Shown piece by piece: positions 16,908-26,398 of a stretch of 64,000 nucleotides of DNA. The notes under the pieces are model-generated. The model was not told the origin of the DNA. It searched no databases and saw only the letters and a list, made by a program, of their open reading frames with translations. Positions within the stretch are counted from its first letter, which is position 1. The number at the start of each line of letters is the position of its first letter. Origin of the DNA: Bifidobacterium scardovii JCM 12489 = DSM 13734. GTDB taxonomy: Bacteria > Actinomycetota > Actinomycetes > Actinomycetales > Bifidobacteriaceae. The DNA lies in the NCBI RefSeq assembly GCF_001042635.1, contig NZ_AP012331.1:868001-932000 (forward strand), given 5' to 3'. A program made the position numbers and the translations under genes.

Positions 16908-17753
16908 ATGGAGACAACAGCCAAACAGGACCGCGCCGTCGCGAGAGCGGCCGCGTCGACGGCGCGCACGGGGGATTTGCGCACCGAGAGCCGTCCGGGC
17001 GGCGCCCCGGCGGCAGCCGGCGCGCGCCCGATGATCGAAGTGAGGAACCTGCGCAAGGAGTATCCGGTCGCGGACGAGACCGTGGTGGCGCTCGAACGCA
17101 TCAACCTGAGCATCCCGCGCGGGCAGATCTGCTGCATCTACGGCGAATCCGGCTCCGGCAAGTCCACCCTGCTCAACCAGCTCGCCGGCATGGAAAAGCC
17201 CACGCGCGGCGGCGTGCGCATCGGCGGCGTGGTCGTCTCCGATCTGGACGAGCGGGAACTGGCCGCGTTCCGGCAGCGCCATCTCGGCTTCGTGTTCCAG
17301 TCCTACAATCTGATGCCGAACCTCAACGCCGTCGAGAATGTGGCCATGCCGCTCATGTTCCGCGGTATGCCCAAGGCCAAGCGCGAGGCGATGGCCCGCG
17401 GCATCCTCAAGCGGGTCGGGCTCGGCAAGCGCCTGACGCATTACCCCACGCAGATGTCCGGCGGCCAACAGCAGCGCGTCGGCATCGCGCGCGCGTTCGT
17501 CGCACGGCCGGAGGTCGTGTTCGCCGACGAGCCGACCGGCAATCTCGATTCGCGCACCAAAGTCGATGTGATGGAGATGATCTGCTCGTTCGCGCGGGAC
17601 TTCAACCAGACCATCGTGCTGGTCACGCACGACGACAATATGGCGCAGTACGCGGATCGCATCGTCACGCTGCTCGACGGTCGCGTCATCGCCGACGAGC
17701 CGGCCGACCGGCATCGCGGCAGGTCCGCCGGCCAGGACGGCGCGCGCGGCTGA
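16908..17753 (+). CDS. MacB/LolD-type ABC transporter ATP-binding protein
   Basis: The 281-residue ATPase has Walker A YGESGSGKST (about 78-87), Q-loop FQSYNLMPN, signature MSGGQQQRVGIARAF and Walker B VVFADEPTGNLDS. The DEPTGNLD form and the MIEVRNLRKEYPVADETVVAL opening are those of the LolD/MacB group, which pairs with FtsX-type permeases. A 40-residue polar extension precedes the domain. The start has AAGAAGGGG eight bases upstream. The gene forms an apparent operon with the exported protein at 17915 and the permease at 19288. Confidence 0.93.
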   Translation: METTAKQDRAVARAAASTARTGDLRTESRPGGAPAAAGARPMIEVRNLRKEYPVADETVVALERINLSIPRGQICCIYGESGSGKSTLLNQLAGMEKPTRGGVRIGGVVVSDLDERELAAFRQRHLGFVFQSYNLMPNLNAVENVAMPLMFRGMPKAKREAMARGILKRVGLGKRLTHYPTQMSGGQQQRVGIARAFVARPEVVFADEPTGNLDSRTKVDVMEMICSFARDFNQTIVLVTHDDNMAQYADRIVTLLDGRVIADEPADRHRGRSAGQDGARG

Positions 17754-17914
17754 CCGGTGGCGCCGCTCCGCCGGTCAGCCGGGGCGCATGGAGGGCCGCC
17801 TCGTCTCCATCGCACGCAACGCAACGCAACACAACACCCACGCAACGGAACAACAATCAAGGAAGACTCATCGCCGACATTCGGCGTCGACAATCTGGGA
17901 GACCGGAGGGACTC

Positions 17915-19279
17915 ATGGGAAATGCAACGCAACGGACCACGGCGAAACTGCTGAAGGCGATCGTCGCCGTGCTGGCATGCACGGCGATGGCGGGTCTGAC
18001 GCCGGCCGCCTACGCCACCGCCGAAGGCGACGCCGCGGCGAAAACCGCTCAGAGCGTACAGACCGCGCAGGGCGCCGGCGTGGCCGACGGCACCTCCGGC
18101 GATGCCGGAAGCGCCACGTCCGGCACGGTCGTGAAGACCGTCGACGGCGGTGCGGGCGGCGGCGCCTCGGGCGGCAGCGGGGCGGGCGCGGACGGCGCCA
18201 ACGGGGGCGCCACCCAGATCGCCGGCCCGGTGCCCAACATCATCATCACCAACTTCTCCTATGGCGACAATTCGGTGTCGGTCGGCAGCGACTTCAACCT
18301 GTCGTTCACCTTCCAGAACATGGGCAAGGTCGCCATCGACAATCTCGTCGTCACCGTCGACGGCGGCGAGAGCTTCGCGATCGCGGGCGGCACCAACACC
18401 TTCTACTTCGACACGCTGTACGCCGGGTGGGCGATGACGCAGAGCCTGCCGATGCAGGCGCTTTCCAGCGCGAAAAGCGGCGCCCAGGGCGTGACCGTCG
18501 GCTTCAAGTACGAGTATGTGGACGGCGGCGTGCGCTCGGCGAGCTCCTCCGACATCAAGATCTCGGTGCCGGTCTCGCAGCCCGACCGTTTCCAGCTCAC
18601 CGACCCGGTGCTGCCGGAGCACGTGAACGCGGGCGAGGAGAACACGATCACGATGGACTACGTGAACAAGGGCAAGGGCGACATCTCCAACGTCGAGGCG
18701 ACCATCGAGGGTGAGGGCATCGAAAGCAGCGTCAAGACCCAGTACGTCGGCAATGTGGCGTCCGGCGCGAACGGGTCGATCGGCTTCGCGTTCACCCCGA
18801 CCACGGCCGGCGACATCAGCGCCAAGCTGCGCGTCACCTACGAGGACTCGGACGGCAAGACGCAGACCAAGGAATTCCCGATCACGATCAGCGCACAGGA
18901 GCCGGCACCGATGGACCACAGCAACATCGACCCCGACACTGGGCTGCCCTATGACGACCCGTCCGCCTCGCAGCAGGCCGGGTTCCCGCTGTGGGGGTGG
19001 GTCGCGATCGTCGCTGCGATCGTCGTCGTCATCGTGATGGCGATCGTACTGGTCCGCCGGCGCAAGAAGGCCAAGGGCAAGCACGGCGGCATCGACGAGG
19101 AATGGGATGACTGGGAGAGCGGTTCCGTATCCGGCGCCGCGTCCGGTGCCGCCGGCGCGGATAACGCCGCCGGCCCCGCGGCGCAGGCCGACGGCGCGCC
19201 GACCCAGATCATCGCCGATCGGCCGGTCGCCGGCGACGGGCCCGCATCCGGGCCGGCCGCCGCGCCTTCCGCCAGCTGA
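17915..19279 (+). CDS. Secreted, membrane-anchored CARDB/COG1361-like accessory protein
   Basis: The 454-residue exported protein has an N-terminal signal peptide (basic start, hydrophobic core about 13-30, likely cleavage near AYA-TAEG). An Ala/Gly-rich spacer and two Ig-like beta domains follow, roughly residues 105-330, with PNIIITNFSYGDNSVSVGSDF and QPDRFQLTDPVLPEHVNAGEEN as the starts of the two repeats. A C-terminal membrane helix (about 356-376) leads to a basic stop-transfer and a roughly 75-residue acidic then Ala/Gly/Pro-rich cytoplasmic tail. It sits between an ABC ATPase and its FtsX-type permease, so it probably serves as the extracellular adaptor of that system, the place a MacA-like protein takes elsewhere. 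GACCGGAGGGAC precedes the start. Confidence 0.8.
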   Translation: MGNATQRTTAKLLKAIVAVLACTAMAGLTPAAYATAEGDAAAKTAQSVQTAQGAGVADGTSGDAGSATSGTVVKTVDGGAGGGASGGSGAGADGANGGATQIAGPVPNIIITNFSYGDNSVSVGSDFNLSFTFQNMGKVAIDNLVVTVDGGESFAIAGGTNTFYFDTLYAGWAMTQSLPMQALSSAKSGAQGVTVGFKYEYVDGGVRSASSSDIKISVPVSQPDRFQLTDPVLPEHVNAGEENTITMDYVNKGKGDISNVEATIEGEGIESSVKTQYVGNVASGANGSIGFAFTPTTAGDISAKLRVTYEDSDGKTQTKEFPITISAQEPAPMDHSNIDPDTGLPYDDPSASQQAGFPLWGWVAIVAAIVVVIVMAIVLVRRRKKAKGKHGGIDEEWDDWESGSVSGAASGAAGADNAAGPAAQADGAPTQIIADRPVAGDGPASGPAAAPSAS

Positions 19280-19287
19280 GGGATGCC

Positions 19288-20817
19288 ATGAAATTCACCG
19301 ACATCCTGCATATGTGCAGCCAGAACCTGTTCCGGCGAAAATCACGCACGATACTGACCGTGCTTGGCGTGATCGTCGGATGCTGCTCGATCGTGATCAT
19401 GGTGTCGCTCGGCGCCGGCATCAACGAGCAGAACGAGAGGACGCTCCAGTCGATGAGCGATCTGACCATCATCAACGTGTACAGACAAGGCTCCGGCGGC
19501 ATGGGATCCGGCTCGTCATCGGGCTCGTCGCGCGCCGGATCGGGCGCCGCGAAGCTCGATGATTCGGCCATCGAGAACATGCGGCGGATTCCCGGCGTAT
19601 CCGGGGCGACCGGTCAGATGTACATGAACTACTCCGTCAGGTTCACCGCGTCCAATGGCAGGTACTACGCGGATTACGGCGTGATCCAGGCCATCGACAT
19701 GGGCCAGCTCGACAACATGGGCTACAAGCTGACGGCCGGCGCCGCTCCGGCCAGGAAGGGCGAGGTGCTCGCCGGACAGAACTTCGCCTACTCCTTCGCC
19801 GACAAATACCGGCCGGAGGGCCAGAACATCCGCCAACAGCCGTTCGACGTCGGCAACGGCACCATGATGGTGTGCAACGATAACGGATGCGAACAGGTCG
19901 CCGCCGGCGACGTGGAAGGCCCGTTCTTCGACCCGATGAACACCGAAATCGTCATGACCGTCGATGCGGGGGACGGCTCGGGCGGCTCCATGTCCGGCTC
20001 GGGCGGCATGGCCGGCATAGCCGGTGCGGCCGGGGGAGCCTCCGGCTCGGCGACGCCGACGAACACGTTCAAGCTCAAGACGACCGGTATCCTCAAGGAG
20101 GATTACAGCAAGGGCGAGGCCACGTCGAACGGCATCATGATGGATATCGGCCAGCTCAAGGGCATCATCGCCAAGGTCGACAAGGCCGCGGCGAAGAAGG
20201 CCTCGAACTACGACCAGGCGCTGGTCAAGGTCGCCGATCTGTCGCAGGTCGCGGACGTCGAGCAGCAGATCAAGGACATGGGCTTCGGCACCTCGTCCTC
20301 GGAGGAGATGCGCAAGAGCCTGCAGGAGCAGTCGCAGGGCATCCAGCTGGCGCTCGGCGGCATCGGCGCGGTGTCGTTCCTGGTGGCGGCGATCGGCATC
20401 GCGAACACGATGGTGATGTCCGTGACCGAGCGCACGCGCGAGATCGGCATCATGAAGGCGCTCGGCTGCTATGTGCGCGACATCCGCGTGATGTTCCTCG
20501 GCGAGGCCTCGGCGATCGGCCTGATCGGCGGTCTGATCGGATGCGTGATTTCCGCGCTGGTGTCGCTGATCATCAACCTCGTCTCGATGGGCGGGGGAGG
20601 AGGGGCCGGTGCGGTTGGCGCCGGCGCCGGCCTCGGCGAGAGGATATGGATGGCGATCGTCGGGGGCGAAAACGTGGCGCGCATTTCGGTCATTCCGTGG
20701 TGGCTGTTCGTCGCGGCGATCCTCTTCTCGATGGCCGTCGGCCTGATAGCGGGCTTCGGCCCGGCCAACAAGGCGGTCAAGATCCCCGCGCTCGACGCCA
20801 TCAAGAACGAGCAGTAG
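19288..20817 (+). CDS. MacB-type FtsX-domain ABC permease
   Basis: The 509-residue permease shows the MacB plan. The first helix (about 20-43) lies in RKSRTILTVLGVIVGCCSIVIMVSLGAG. A large extracellular MacB_PCD-like domain follows, with glycine-rich loops. Three C-terminal helices start with GAVSFLVAAIGIANTMVMSVTERTREIGIMKALG, the FtsX core. The last cytoplasmic segment PANKAVKIPALDAIKNE is typical. The gene begins 8 bp after the secreted protein stop and completes the three-gene operon. Export of a peptide or lipid-like compound, or mechanotransmission, is possible; the substrate is unknown. Confidence 0.92.
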   Translation: MKFTDILHMCSQNLFRRKSRTILTVLGVIVGCCSIVIMVSLGAGINEQNERTLQSMSDLTIINVYRQGSGGMGSGSSSGSSRAGSGAAKLDDSAIENMRRIPGVSGATGQMYMNYSVRFTASNGRYYADYGVIQAIDMGQLDNMGYKLTAGAAPARKGEVLAGQNFAYSFADKYRPEGQNIRQQPFDVGNGTMMVCNDNGCEQVAAGDVEGPFFDPMNTEIVMTVDAGDGSGGSMSGSGGMAGIAGAAGGASGSATPTNTFKLKTTGILKEDYSKGEATSNGIMMDIGQLKGIIAKVDKAAAKKASNYDQALVKVADLSQVADVEQQIKDMGFGTSSSEEMRKSLQEQSQGIQLALGGIGAVSFLVAAIGIANTMVMSVTERTREIGIMKALGCYVRDIRVMFLGEASAIGLIGGLIGCVISALVSLIINLVSMGGGGGAGAVGAGAGLGERIWMAIVGGENVARISVIPWWLFVAAILFSMAVGLIAGFGPANKAVKIPALDAIKNEQ

Positions 20818-21199
20818 CGGAGTGCATGGGCGCTGGTAGCGGTATGCCGTCGAACGGGGCTGATAATGCGACAGAATGATGATGCATGTTGCATTGTTGG
20901 GGTGCCGATACCGCTCTGAATGAGGGTCTCGTGATTCGCGCACCGACAACTCGGGGGTTTGAGACATAACTGTGTCTCAAACCCCCGAGTTGTCGGTGCG
21001 CGGGTTGATAGACACGGCAATGCATTACGCTCCGAGAAGAATAAGACGGTGGAGCTGCTTTGCCTGCGCGGCTCGGTCGAACAGGTCGGACGCTGGATGC
21101 TGGTGGTCCGCACTATAAATATGAGAGTGGCGCACGCCCCGCCGGCGGGATCATGCCGCAACCGGCGCGACGGGACGACCGCTCCGGAAACGGCGGGCG
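20818..21199. other. Convergent intergenic region with a 30-bp perfect hairpin
   Basis: This 382-bp region lies between the permease gene and the convergent DXS-family gene. It contains the long palindrome at 20937-21002 and no recognisable gene. Confidence 0.6.
20937..21002. repeat. Perfect 30-bp inverted repeat containing the CGAGTTGTCGGTGCGCG motif
   Basis: The left arm 20937-20966 and the right arm 20973-21002 are exact reverse complements around the loop TAACTG. The outer part of each arm is CGCGCACCGACAACTCG, the same 17-mer that forms the ends of the element at 41235-41353. No T tract follows, though such a stem between convergent genes could stop transcription from both sides. Confidence 0.9.
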
Positions 21200-23155
21200 C
21201 TAGAGAGCCGCCAAGGCGCTGCGGATGCGGCCGACCACGGCGTCGCGGGTCAGGCCGTAGCGTTCGTCGAGTTCCGCCAAGGGCACCCGATCGGTGAATT
21301 CCTTCGCCGCGCCGAAATTCAGCACGCGCATTGGTTCCGGACCGGCGGCCGATTCGTCACCGGCATGAACCGCATCGGCCCGCGCGTAGAACGCGGCGAT
21401 CTTCTCGCCCCAGCCGCCTTCGAGCTGCCCGTCCTCCAGCGTGACGACGACCTGATGATCGGTATGCAGCCCCAACAAGGTCTCCTCGTCCAGCGTGGAG
21501 AATTGCTGAGGATCGATCAGCGTGGCAACGATGGGGTCCGCGGCGTCACCGGCCAAGGCATCGGCGACGGCGCATCCCAACGGGTAGGCGTTGCCCAACG
21601 CCAGAATCGCGACCCGGGCGCCTCGCCGCGCGATGCGATAGGCGCTCCAGGGCATGGCATTGCCGTGTTGTTGATGCTGCGCGGCATCGGCAGCTTCGGC
21701 TCGGACAACATCGGTTCCGCCAGCATTGGCTCCGCTCGCGCCGCTGCCGCCATCGCGGCCTTCGCGGATGCGAGCGGCCTCCCGTTCCGCGGCGAGAATC
21801 GTGTCGCCGGGCACGCGGATGACGACGGGCCCGGTGTTGCCGGCGCCGGTCGACCACGCCAGCATGTCGAGAAACGCCTGCCCGCTGGTCGGCGCAAGGC
21901 AGGTCAGCGTCGGAATATTGCCGAACATGGCGATGTCGAATGCGCCGGAATGGGTGTTGTCGGCGCCGGACAGGCCGCCCCCGAAATCGAGCAGCGTCGC
22001 CGGGGTGCCGTTCAGCGCCAGCTCCTGCTGCAGCTGGTCGAAGGTGCGCTGGAAGAACGTGGCCGAGGTGGCCAGCACCGGCCGCCCGCCGGCCCGGGCG
22101 ATGCCCGAGGCGAACGCCACCGCGTGCTCCTCGGTGATGCCGGTATCTACATAGTGCCGGCCGGCGCGCTCGCGGAACGCCCTGGTGATGCCGTTCGACC
22201 CCGGGGTCGCGGGGGAGATGACCACCAGTCCCGGCTCTTGGGCGAATCGTGGCTCCAACGCGGCCATGGCCAGTTGCCCGTAATGCTTGCGCGCGCCGGC
22301 GGGCTGGCCGGCCGCGGAATCCGGATTCTGCCAGTGGTTCGCCTCGCAGCGGCCGGAGGTCAGCGTCTGCGGTTCCGCTGCCTCGTCCGACGCCGTCTCC
22401 GGCAGTCCAAGGCCCTTCACCGTGTGGATGTGCACGACGACCGGGTGGTCGATGTCCTTCACCTTGCGGAACGCGCGCACCAGCGCCGCGACGTCGTTGC
22501 CCCGCTCCACATAGCGGTAGTCCAGCCCGAACGCCCTGAAGATATTCGGCTCCGACGTGCCGCCCGACGCGCGCAGCCGGGCCAGCGGGCCGTACATGCC
22601 GCCGAAATCCTCGGCGATCGACATCTCGTTGTCGTTGAAGACGATGATCAGGTTGCCGCCCTGTTCGGCGGCGTTGTTCAGCCCCTCGAACGCGATGGCG
22701 GAGCTGAGCGATCCGTCGCCGATCACCGCGATCACGTTGCTGTGCCCGCCGGCCATGTCGCGCGCCTTGGCCAGGCCGCAGGCGAGCGAAATGGACGTGC
22801 CGGTATGCCCGAGCACGAACTGGTCGTGCTCGCTTTCCTCGGGGTTGGTGAACCCGGTGACCGAATCGTGCAGCGCGGGATCGAGGTAGGCCGAGGCCCG
22901 CCCGGTAAGCATCTTGTGCACGTAGCTCTGATGGGACACGTCGAATACGATGCGGTCGTGCGGCGAATCGAACACGCGGTGCAGCGCCACCGTGGCCTCG
23001 ACCAGGCCGAGATTCGACCCGATGTGCCCGCCGTGCTCCCTGCCGAACGCGATCAGCGTGCGCCGGATTTCCGAGCAGAGCCCGGGCAATGCGTCGGCAT
23101 CGAGGGCATGGACGTCGGCAGGGCCGTGAATCGTACCCAGGATGCTGTCGCGCAT
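21200..23155 (-). CDS. dxs: 1-deoxy-D-xylulose-5-phosphate synthase family protein
   Basis: This thiamine-diphosphate enzyme has 651 residues and the transketolase/DXS plan. N-terminal features are HIGSNLGLVEATVALHRVF, DVSHQSYVHKMLTGR and the ThDP site VIGDGSLSSAIAFEGLNNA with FNDNEMSIAED. The middle pyrimidine domain has the catalytic glutamate in YVDTGITEEHAVAFASGIA. The C-terminal domain is conventional. A low-complexity insertion (GSGASGANAGG...) lies near residue 435. The sequence resembles the more divergent DXS-like group, for example HTGTSISLACGLAKARD, rather than the classical enzyme, so it may be a paralogue. ATG 23155 is preferred for its AAAGGAC spacing; 23161 is possible. Confidence 0.8.
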   Translation of the reverse strand: MRDSILGTIHGPADVHALDADALPGLCSEIRRTLIAFGREHGGHIGSNLGLVEATVALHRVFDSPHDRIVFDVSHQSYVHKMLTGRASAYLDPALHDSVTGFTNPEESEHDQFVLGHTGTSISLACGLAKARDMAGGHSNVIAVIGDGSLSSAIAFEGLNNAAEQGGNLIIVFNDNEMSIAEDFGGMYGPLARLRASGGTSEPNIFRAFGLDYRYVERGNDVAALVRAFRKVKDIDHPVVVHIHTVKGLGLPETASDEAAEPQTLTSGRCEANHWQNPDSAAGQPAGARKHYGQLAMAALEPRFAQEPGLVVISPATPGSNGITRAFRERAGRHYVDTGITEEHAVAFASGIARAGGRPVLATSATFFQRTFDQLQQELALNGTPATLLDFGGGLSGADNTHSGAFDIAMFGNIPTLTCLAPTSGQAFLDMLAWSTGAGNTGPVVIRVPGDTILAAEREAARIREGRDGGSGASGANAGGTDVVRAEAADAAQHQQHGNAMPWSAYRIARRGARVAILALGNAYPLGCAVADALAGDAADPIVATLIDPQQFSTLDEETLLGLHTDHQVVVTLEDGQLEGGWGEKIAAFYARADAVHAGDESAAGPEPMRVLNFGAAKEFTDRVPLAELDERYGLTRDAVVGRIRSALAAL

Positions 23156-23408
23156 ACGCATGTCCTTTCTCGCTGTTCCAAATGCGACATCCTAACCCAA
23201 CCGCATCCCGAGCGGCACGCATCGGCTCGAATACCCCCAACATCTCCGTATACGCCGGCGAGCTCCGGCACGGTCCGCGGCGGTCCGCGGCGGAATACCG
23301 CGGAACGTGGTTGAATGGATAGCGGACGATCCGCCGCGCGCCGCGAACAGCCGCAACGGACGGCGGCCCCGCCCCCGCCGCGGGGAACACAGGAACAAAG
23401 GAGTGCCG

Positions 23409-24398
23409 ATGAAAGCCGTATACGCCGCAGGAACCGACTACGACAATCCGCTCGCCGTGCTTGAGGTGGGCGATCTGCCCGAGCCGCAGGCGCGCCCGTT
23501 CTGGTCGACCGTGTCCGTCAAGGCCACGACCGTCAACCACCACGATATCTGGAGTCTCAAGGGGGTCGGCCTGTCCGCCGAGCAGGCGCCGATGGTCCTC
23601 GGCACCGACGCGGCCGGCACGCTCGACGAGGACATCCCCGTGCGCAAGGGGCTCAAGGCCGGCAGCGAGGTCGTGCTTTACACCTTCGTCGGCACGGACG
23701 GCGCCGGCGTGATGCCGGGCGAGCGCCGCACGATCCTGTCCGAGAAATACGCGGGCACGATGGCCGAGAAAACGCAGGTGCCGAGCGCGAACGTGTTCGC
23801 CAAGCCCGCCAACCTGACCCTCGACGAGGCGGCCGCGCTCGGCACCAGCTGGATCACCGCGTATTCGCTGCTGTTCACGTCCGCGAACGTCAAGCCGGGC
23901 GACACGATCCTCGTGCAGGGCGCCGGCGGCGGCGTGTCGACCGCGGCGATCCAGCTCGCGCATGCGGCCGGCCTCGAGGTGTTCGTCACCTCGCGCTCCG
24001 AAGCCAAGCGCGGCAAGGCGCTGGCGCTCGGCGCGGACGCCGCGTTCGAGGCCGGCGCGCGGCTGCCGCGCAAGGTCGACGCGGTGATCGAGTCGGTCGG
24101 CGCGGCCACATGGGGCCATTCGGTCAAGTCGGTGCGCCCGGGCGGCACGATCGCGATCTGCGGCGCCACGACCGGCGACCAGCCCGGCGCCGAACTGACC
24201 CGCATCTTCTTCCAGGACATCCGCGTGCAGGGCAACACGATGGGCTCGCGCGAGGATTTCGCACGCATGCTGCGATTCGTGGAGCACGCCGACCTGCATC
24301 CGGTGATCGATGCGACGTACGCGCTCGCCGACGCCCCCGCCGCCTTCGGCAAGGTGCTCTCCGGCGACGTGTTCGGCAAGGTGGTGATGCGCGTGTGA
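23409..24398 (+). CDS. MDR-superfamily zinc-independent oxidoreductase (quinone oxidoreductase-like)
   Basis: The 329-residue medium-chain dehydrogenase/reductase opens with a GroES-like domain (VKATTVNHHDIWSLKGVG, LGTDAAGTL) and lacks the structural and catalytic zinc cysteines, so it is of the quinone oxidoreductase type. The Rossmann dinucleotide motif is VQGAGGGVSTAAIQLA near residues 168-183, followed by VFVTSRSEAKRGKALALGAD, whose SRSE/K pattern suits NADPH. AAAGGAG lies just before ATG 23409. It appears to be a single-gene unit; the substrate is unknown. Confidence 0.87.
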   Translation: MKAVYAAGTDYDNPLAVLEVGDLPEPQARPFWSTVSVKATTVNHHDIWSLKGVGLSAEQAPMVLGTDAAGTLDEDIPVRKGLKAGSEVVLYTFVGTDGAGVMPGERRTILSEKYAGTMAEKTQVPSANVFAKPANLTLDEAAALGTSWITAYSLLFTSANVKPGDTILVQGAGGGVSTAAIQLAHAAGLEVFVTSRSEAKRGKALALGADAAFEAGARLPRKVDAVIESVGAATWGHSVKSVRPGGTIAICGATTGDQPGAELTRIFFQDIRVQGNTMGSREDFARMLRFVEHADLHPVIDATYALADAPAAFGKVLSGDVFGKVVMRV

Positions 24399-24544
24399 CC
24401 AGCCGCGCGCCGGCGGCGTGACCGGGCCGGCGCGGTCGGGCGGGTCCCCGCGGCGTACGGCGCTGCCCGGCGCGGCGCCTTTCTGTAGGCCGCAGTGCGT
24501 ACAGTTGGAACGGTATTGGTGACAATTCCGCGACGGAGGTTCGT

Positions 24545-25042
24545 ATGGCAGACAGCAAGCCCGAAGTGGCCGTGATCATGGGATCGGCAAGCGACTGGGA
24601 GACCATGAAGCATGCGTGCGACATGCTCGACCAGTTCGGGGTCCCCTACATCAAGCGGGTGATTTCCGCGCACCGCACCCCCGAACTCATGGCCGAGTTC
24701 GCGCACGACGCGCGCGCCAACGGCCTGAAGGTCATCATCGCCGGCGCCGGCGGCGCGGCCCACCTGCCCGGCATGGTCGCCGCGCAGACCACGCTGCCCG
24801 TGATCGGCGTGCCGGTGCGCTCACATGCGCTGTCCGGCTGGGATTCGCTGCTGTCGATCGTGCAGATGCCCGGCGGCATCCCGGTCGCCACCACCGCGGT
24901 CGGCAACTCGGGCGCGACCAACGCCGGCCTGCTCGCGATCAGCATCCTGTCGACCAACGACGGGCGGCTGGCGGATGCGCTGCAGGAGTACCGCGACGGA
25001 CTGAAGGAAAAGGTGGCCGAATCCAATGCCCAGCTTGTCTGA
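24545..25042 (+). CDS. purE: N5-carboxyaminoimidazole ribonucleotide mutase
   Basis: The 165-residue class I PurE converts N5-CAIR to CAIR in purine synthesis. [20 protein letters not shown] is the phosphate-binding and catalytic N-terminus and [11 protein letters not shown] holds the catalytic histidine. [24 protein letters not shown] completes the signature. ACGGAGG precedes the ATG. Its end overlaps the purK start by 17 bp, so the two products, which act in sequence, are made together. Confidence 0.97.
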   Translation: MADSKPEVAVIMGSASDWETMKHACDMLDQFGVPYIKRVISAHRTPELMAEFAHDARANGLKVIIAGAGGAAHLPGMVAAQTTLPVIGVPVRSHALSGWDSLLSIVQMPGGIPVATTAVGNSGATNAGLLAISILSTNDGRLADALQEYRDGLKEKVAESNAQLV

Positions 25043-26183
25043 GGAAACGCACGGCGCGGTCTCGCGCCTGATGCCCGGCTCGACCATCGGCATCGTCGGC
25101 GGCGGCCAGCTCGGCCGCATGATGGCGCTGAGCGCGAAATACATGGGATTCCGCATCGGCGTGCTCGACCCGACCCCGGACTGCCCGACGGCGCAGGTCG
25201 GCGACTTCCAGATCGTCGCCGACTACGACGACAAGGCCGCGATCCGCGAGCTGGCCGAGAAGTCCGACGTGCTCACCTATGAGTTCGAGAACGTGGACGC
25301 CGACGCGCTGGACGAGGTGCGCGGCGAGGTCGCCGTGCCGCAGGGCACCGACCTGCTGCGCGTGACGCAGAACCGCATCGCCGAGAAGACCTTCATCAAC
25401 CGCCACGGCATCGAGACCGCGCCGTGGCGCGCGGTGAACAGCCGGGCCGATCTGGTCGCCGCGCTCGGCGAACTGGGGTACCCGGCCGTGCTCAAGACCT
25501 GCGAGGGCGGCTACGACGGTCACGGCCAGATCGTGCTGCACGGCGAGGATGACCTGGCGCGGGTCTGGCCGGATGACGACTTCCCGCCGGCGATCCTCGA
25601 GGGATTCGTCGATTTCGCCTTCGAGGCGTCGATCCTGGTGTCCGGCGACGGCGAGCACTATGTGACGTTCCCGATCGTGCACAACATCCACCGCAACAAC
25701 ATCCTGCACCTGACGATCGCGCCGGCCGACGTGCCGGCATCGGTCGAAGCGCGTGCGCACGAGCTGGCCAGGACGCTGGCCGGCGGCTTCGAGCTGGCCG
25801 GCACGCTCGCCATCGAGCTGTTCGTCACCAAGGACGACCGCGTGATCGTCAACGAGCTGGCGCCGCGCCCGCACAACTCGGGCCACTACACGATCGAGGC
25901 GTGCTCGATCGACCAGTTCGACGCGCACATCCGCGGCATCGCCGGGTGGCCGATCCCGCAGCCGAAGCTGCTGAGCCCGGCCGTGATGGTCAACGTGCTC
26001 GGCCAGCACGTCGCGCCGACTCGAGCGCTGATCGGGGAGCATCCCGAATGGAACGTGCACGACTACGGCAAGGCCGCGGTCAAGCACGACCGCAAGATGG
26101 GCCACATCACCGTGCTCACCGACGATACGGCCGCCACCGTCAAGGCGCTGGAGTCCACCGGCTGCTGGGACGACCTCAAGTAG
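25026..26183 (+). CDS. purK: N5-carboxyaminoimidazole ribonucleotide synthase
   Basis: The 385-residue ATP-grasp enzyme makes N5-CAIR from AIR, bicarbonate and [24 protein letters not shown] is the N-terminal glycine-rich loop. [28 protein letters not shown] and the ATP-grasp metal segment [16 protein letters not shown] are characteristic of PurK. Its product is the PurE substrate. The other purine genes of this window (purF, purM, purD) lie over 30 kb away. Confidence 0.97.
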   Translation: MPSLSEETHGAVSRLMPGSTIGIVGGGQLGRMMALSAKYMGFRIGVLDPTPDCPTAQVGDFQIVADYDDKAAIRELAEKSDVLTYEFENVDADALDEVRGEVAVPQGTDLLRVTQNRIAEKTFINRHGIETAPWRAVNSRADLVAALGELGYPAVLKTCEGGYDGHGQIVLHGEDDLARVWPDDDFPPAILEGFVDFAFEASILVSGDGEHYVTFPIVHNIHRNNILHLTIAPADVPASVEARAHELARTLAGGFELAGTLAIELFVTKDDRVIVNELAPRPHNSGHYTIEACSIDQFDAHIRGIAGWPIPQPKLLSPAVMVNVLGQHVAPTRALIGEHPEWNVHDYGKAAVKHDRKMGHITVLTDDTAATVKALESTGCWDDLK

Positions 26184-26302
26184 CGGCCGTCGTCTCCGGC
26201 CGGCCGGGGCCTCGATGCCCTGCCCGGCCGGCAGCGGCATGGCTCGCCGTTCCTGTCGCCCCGTCGATCGAGCGGGGCGATTGCTTTTTTGGAATAACGC
26301 TC

Positions 26303-26330
26303 TTGCTCTTGTCCGCGAAGACGCTATTAT
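26303..26330 (+). promoter_or_regulatory. Predicted promoter of the first Fur-family gene
   Basis: TTGCTC (26303-26308) and TATTAT (26325-26330) are spaced by 16 bp. Transcription would start just before the Zur-like site at 26342-26356. Confidence 0.5.
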
Positions 26331-26341
26331 CAATAAGTAGC

Positions 26342-26356
26342 TGTAAATGATAATAG
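26342..26356. promoter_or_regulatory. Degenerate Zur-like box upstream of the first Fur-family gene
   Basis: TGTAAATGATAATAG matches the actinobacterial Zur consensus TGAAAATGATTATCA at 11 of 15 positions by eye. Lying directly after the predicted -10, it would suit autoregulation. Confidence 0.4.
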
Positions 26357-26398
26357 AGTCGGCTCGCGATGATGCCGGCACGACCCAGGGAGCGAATG

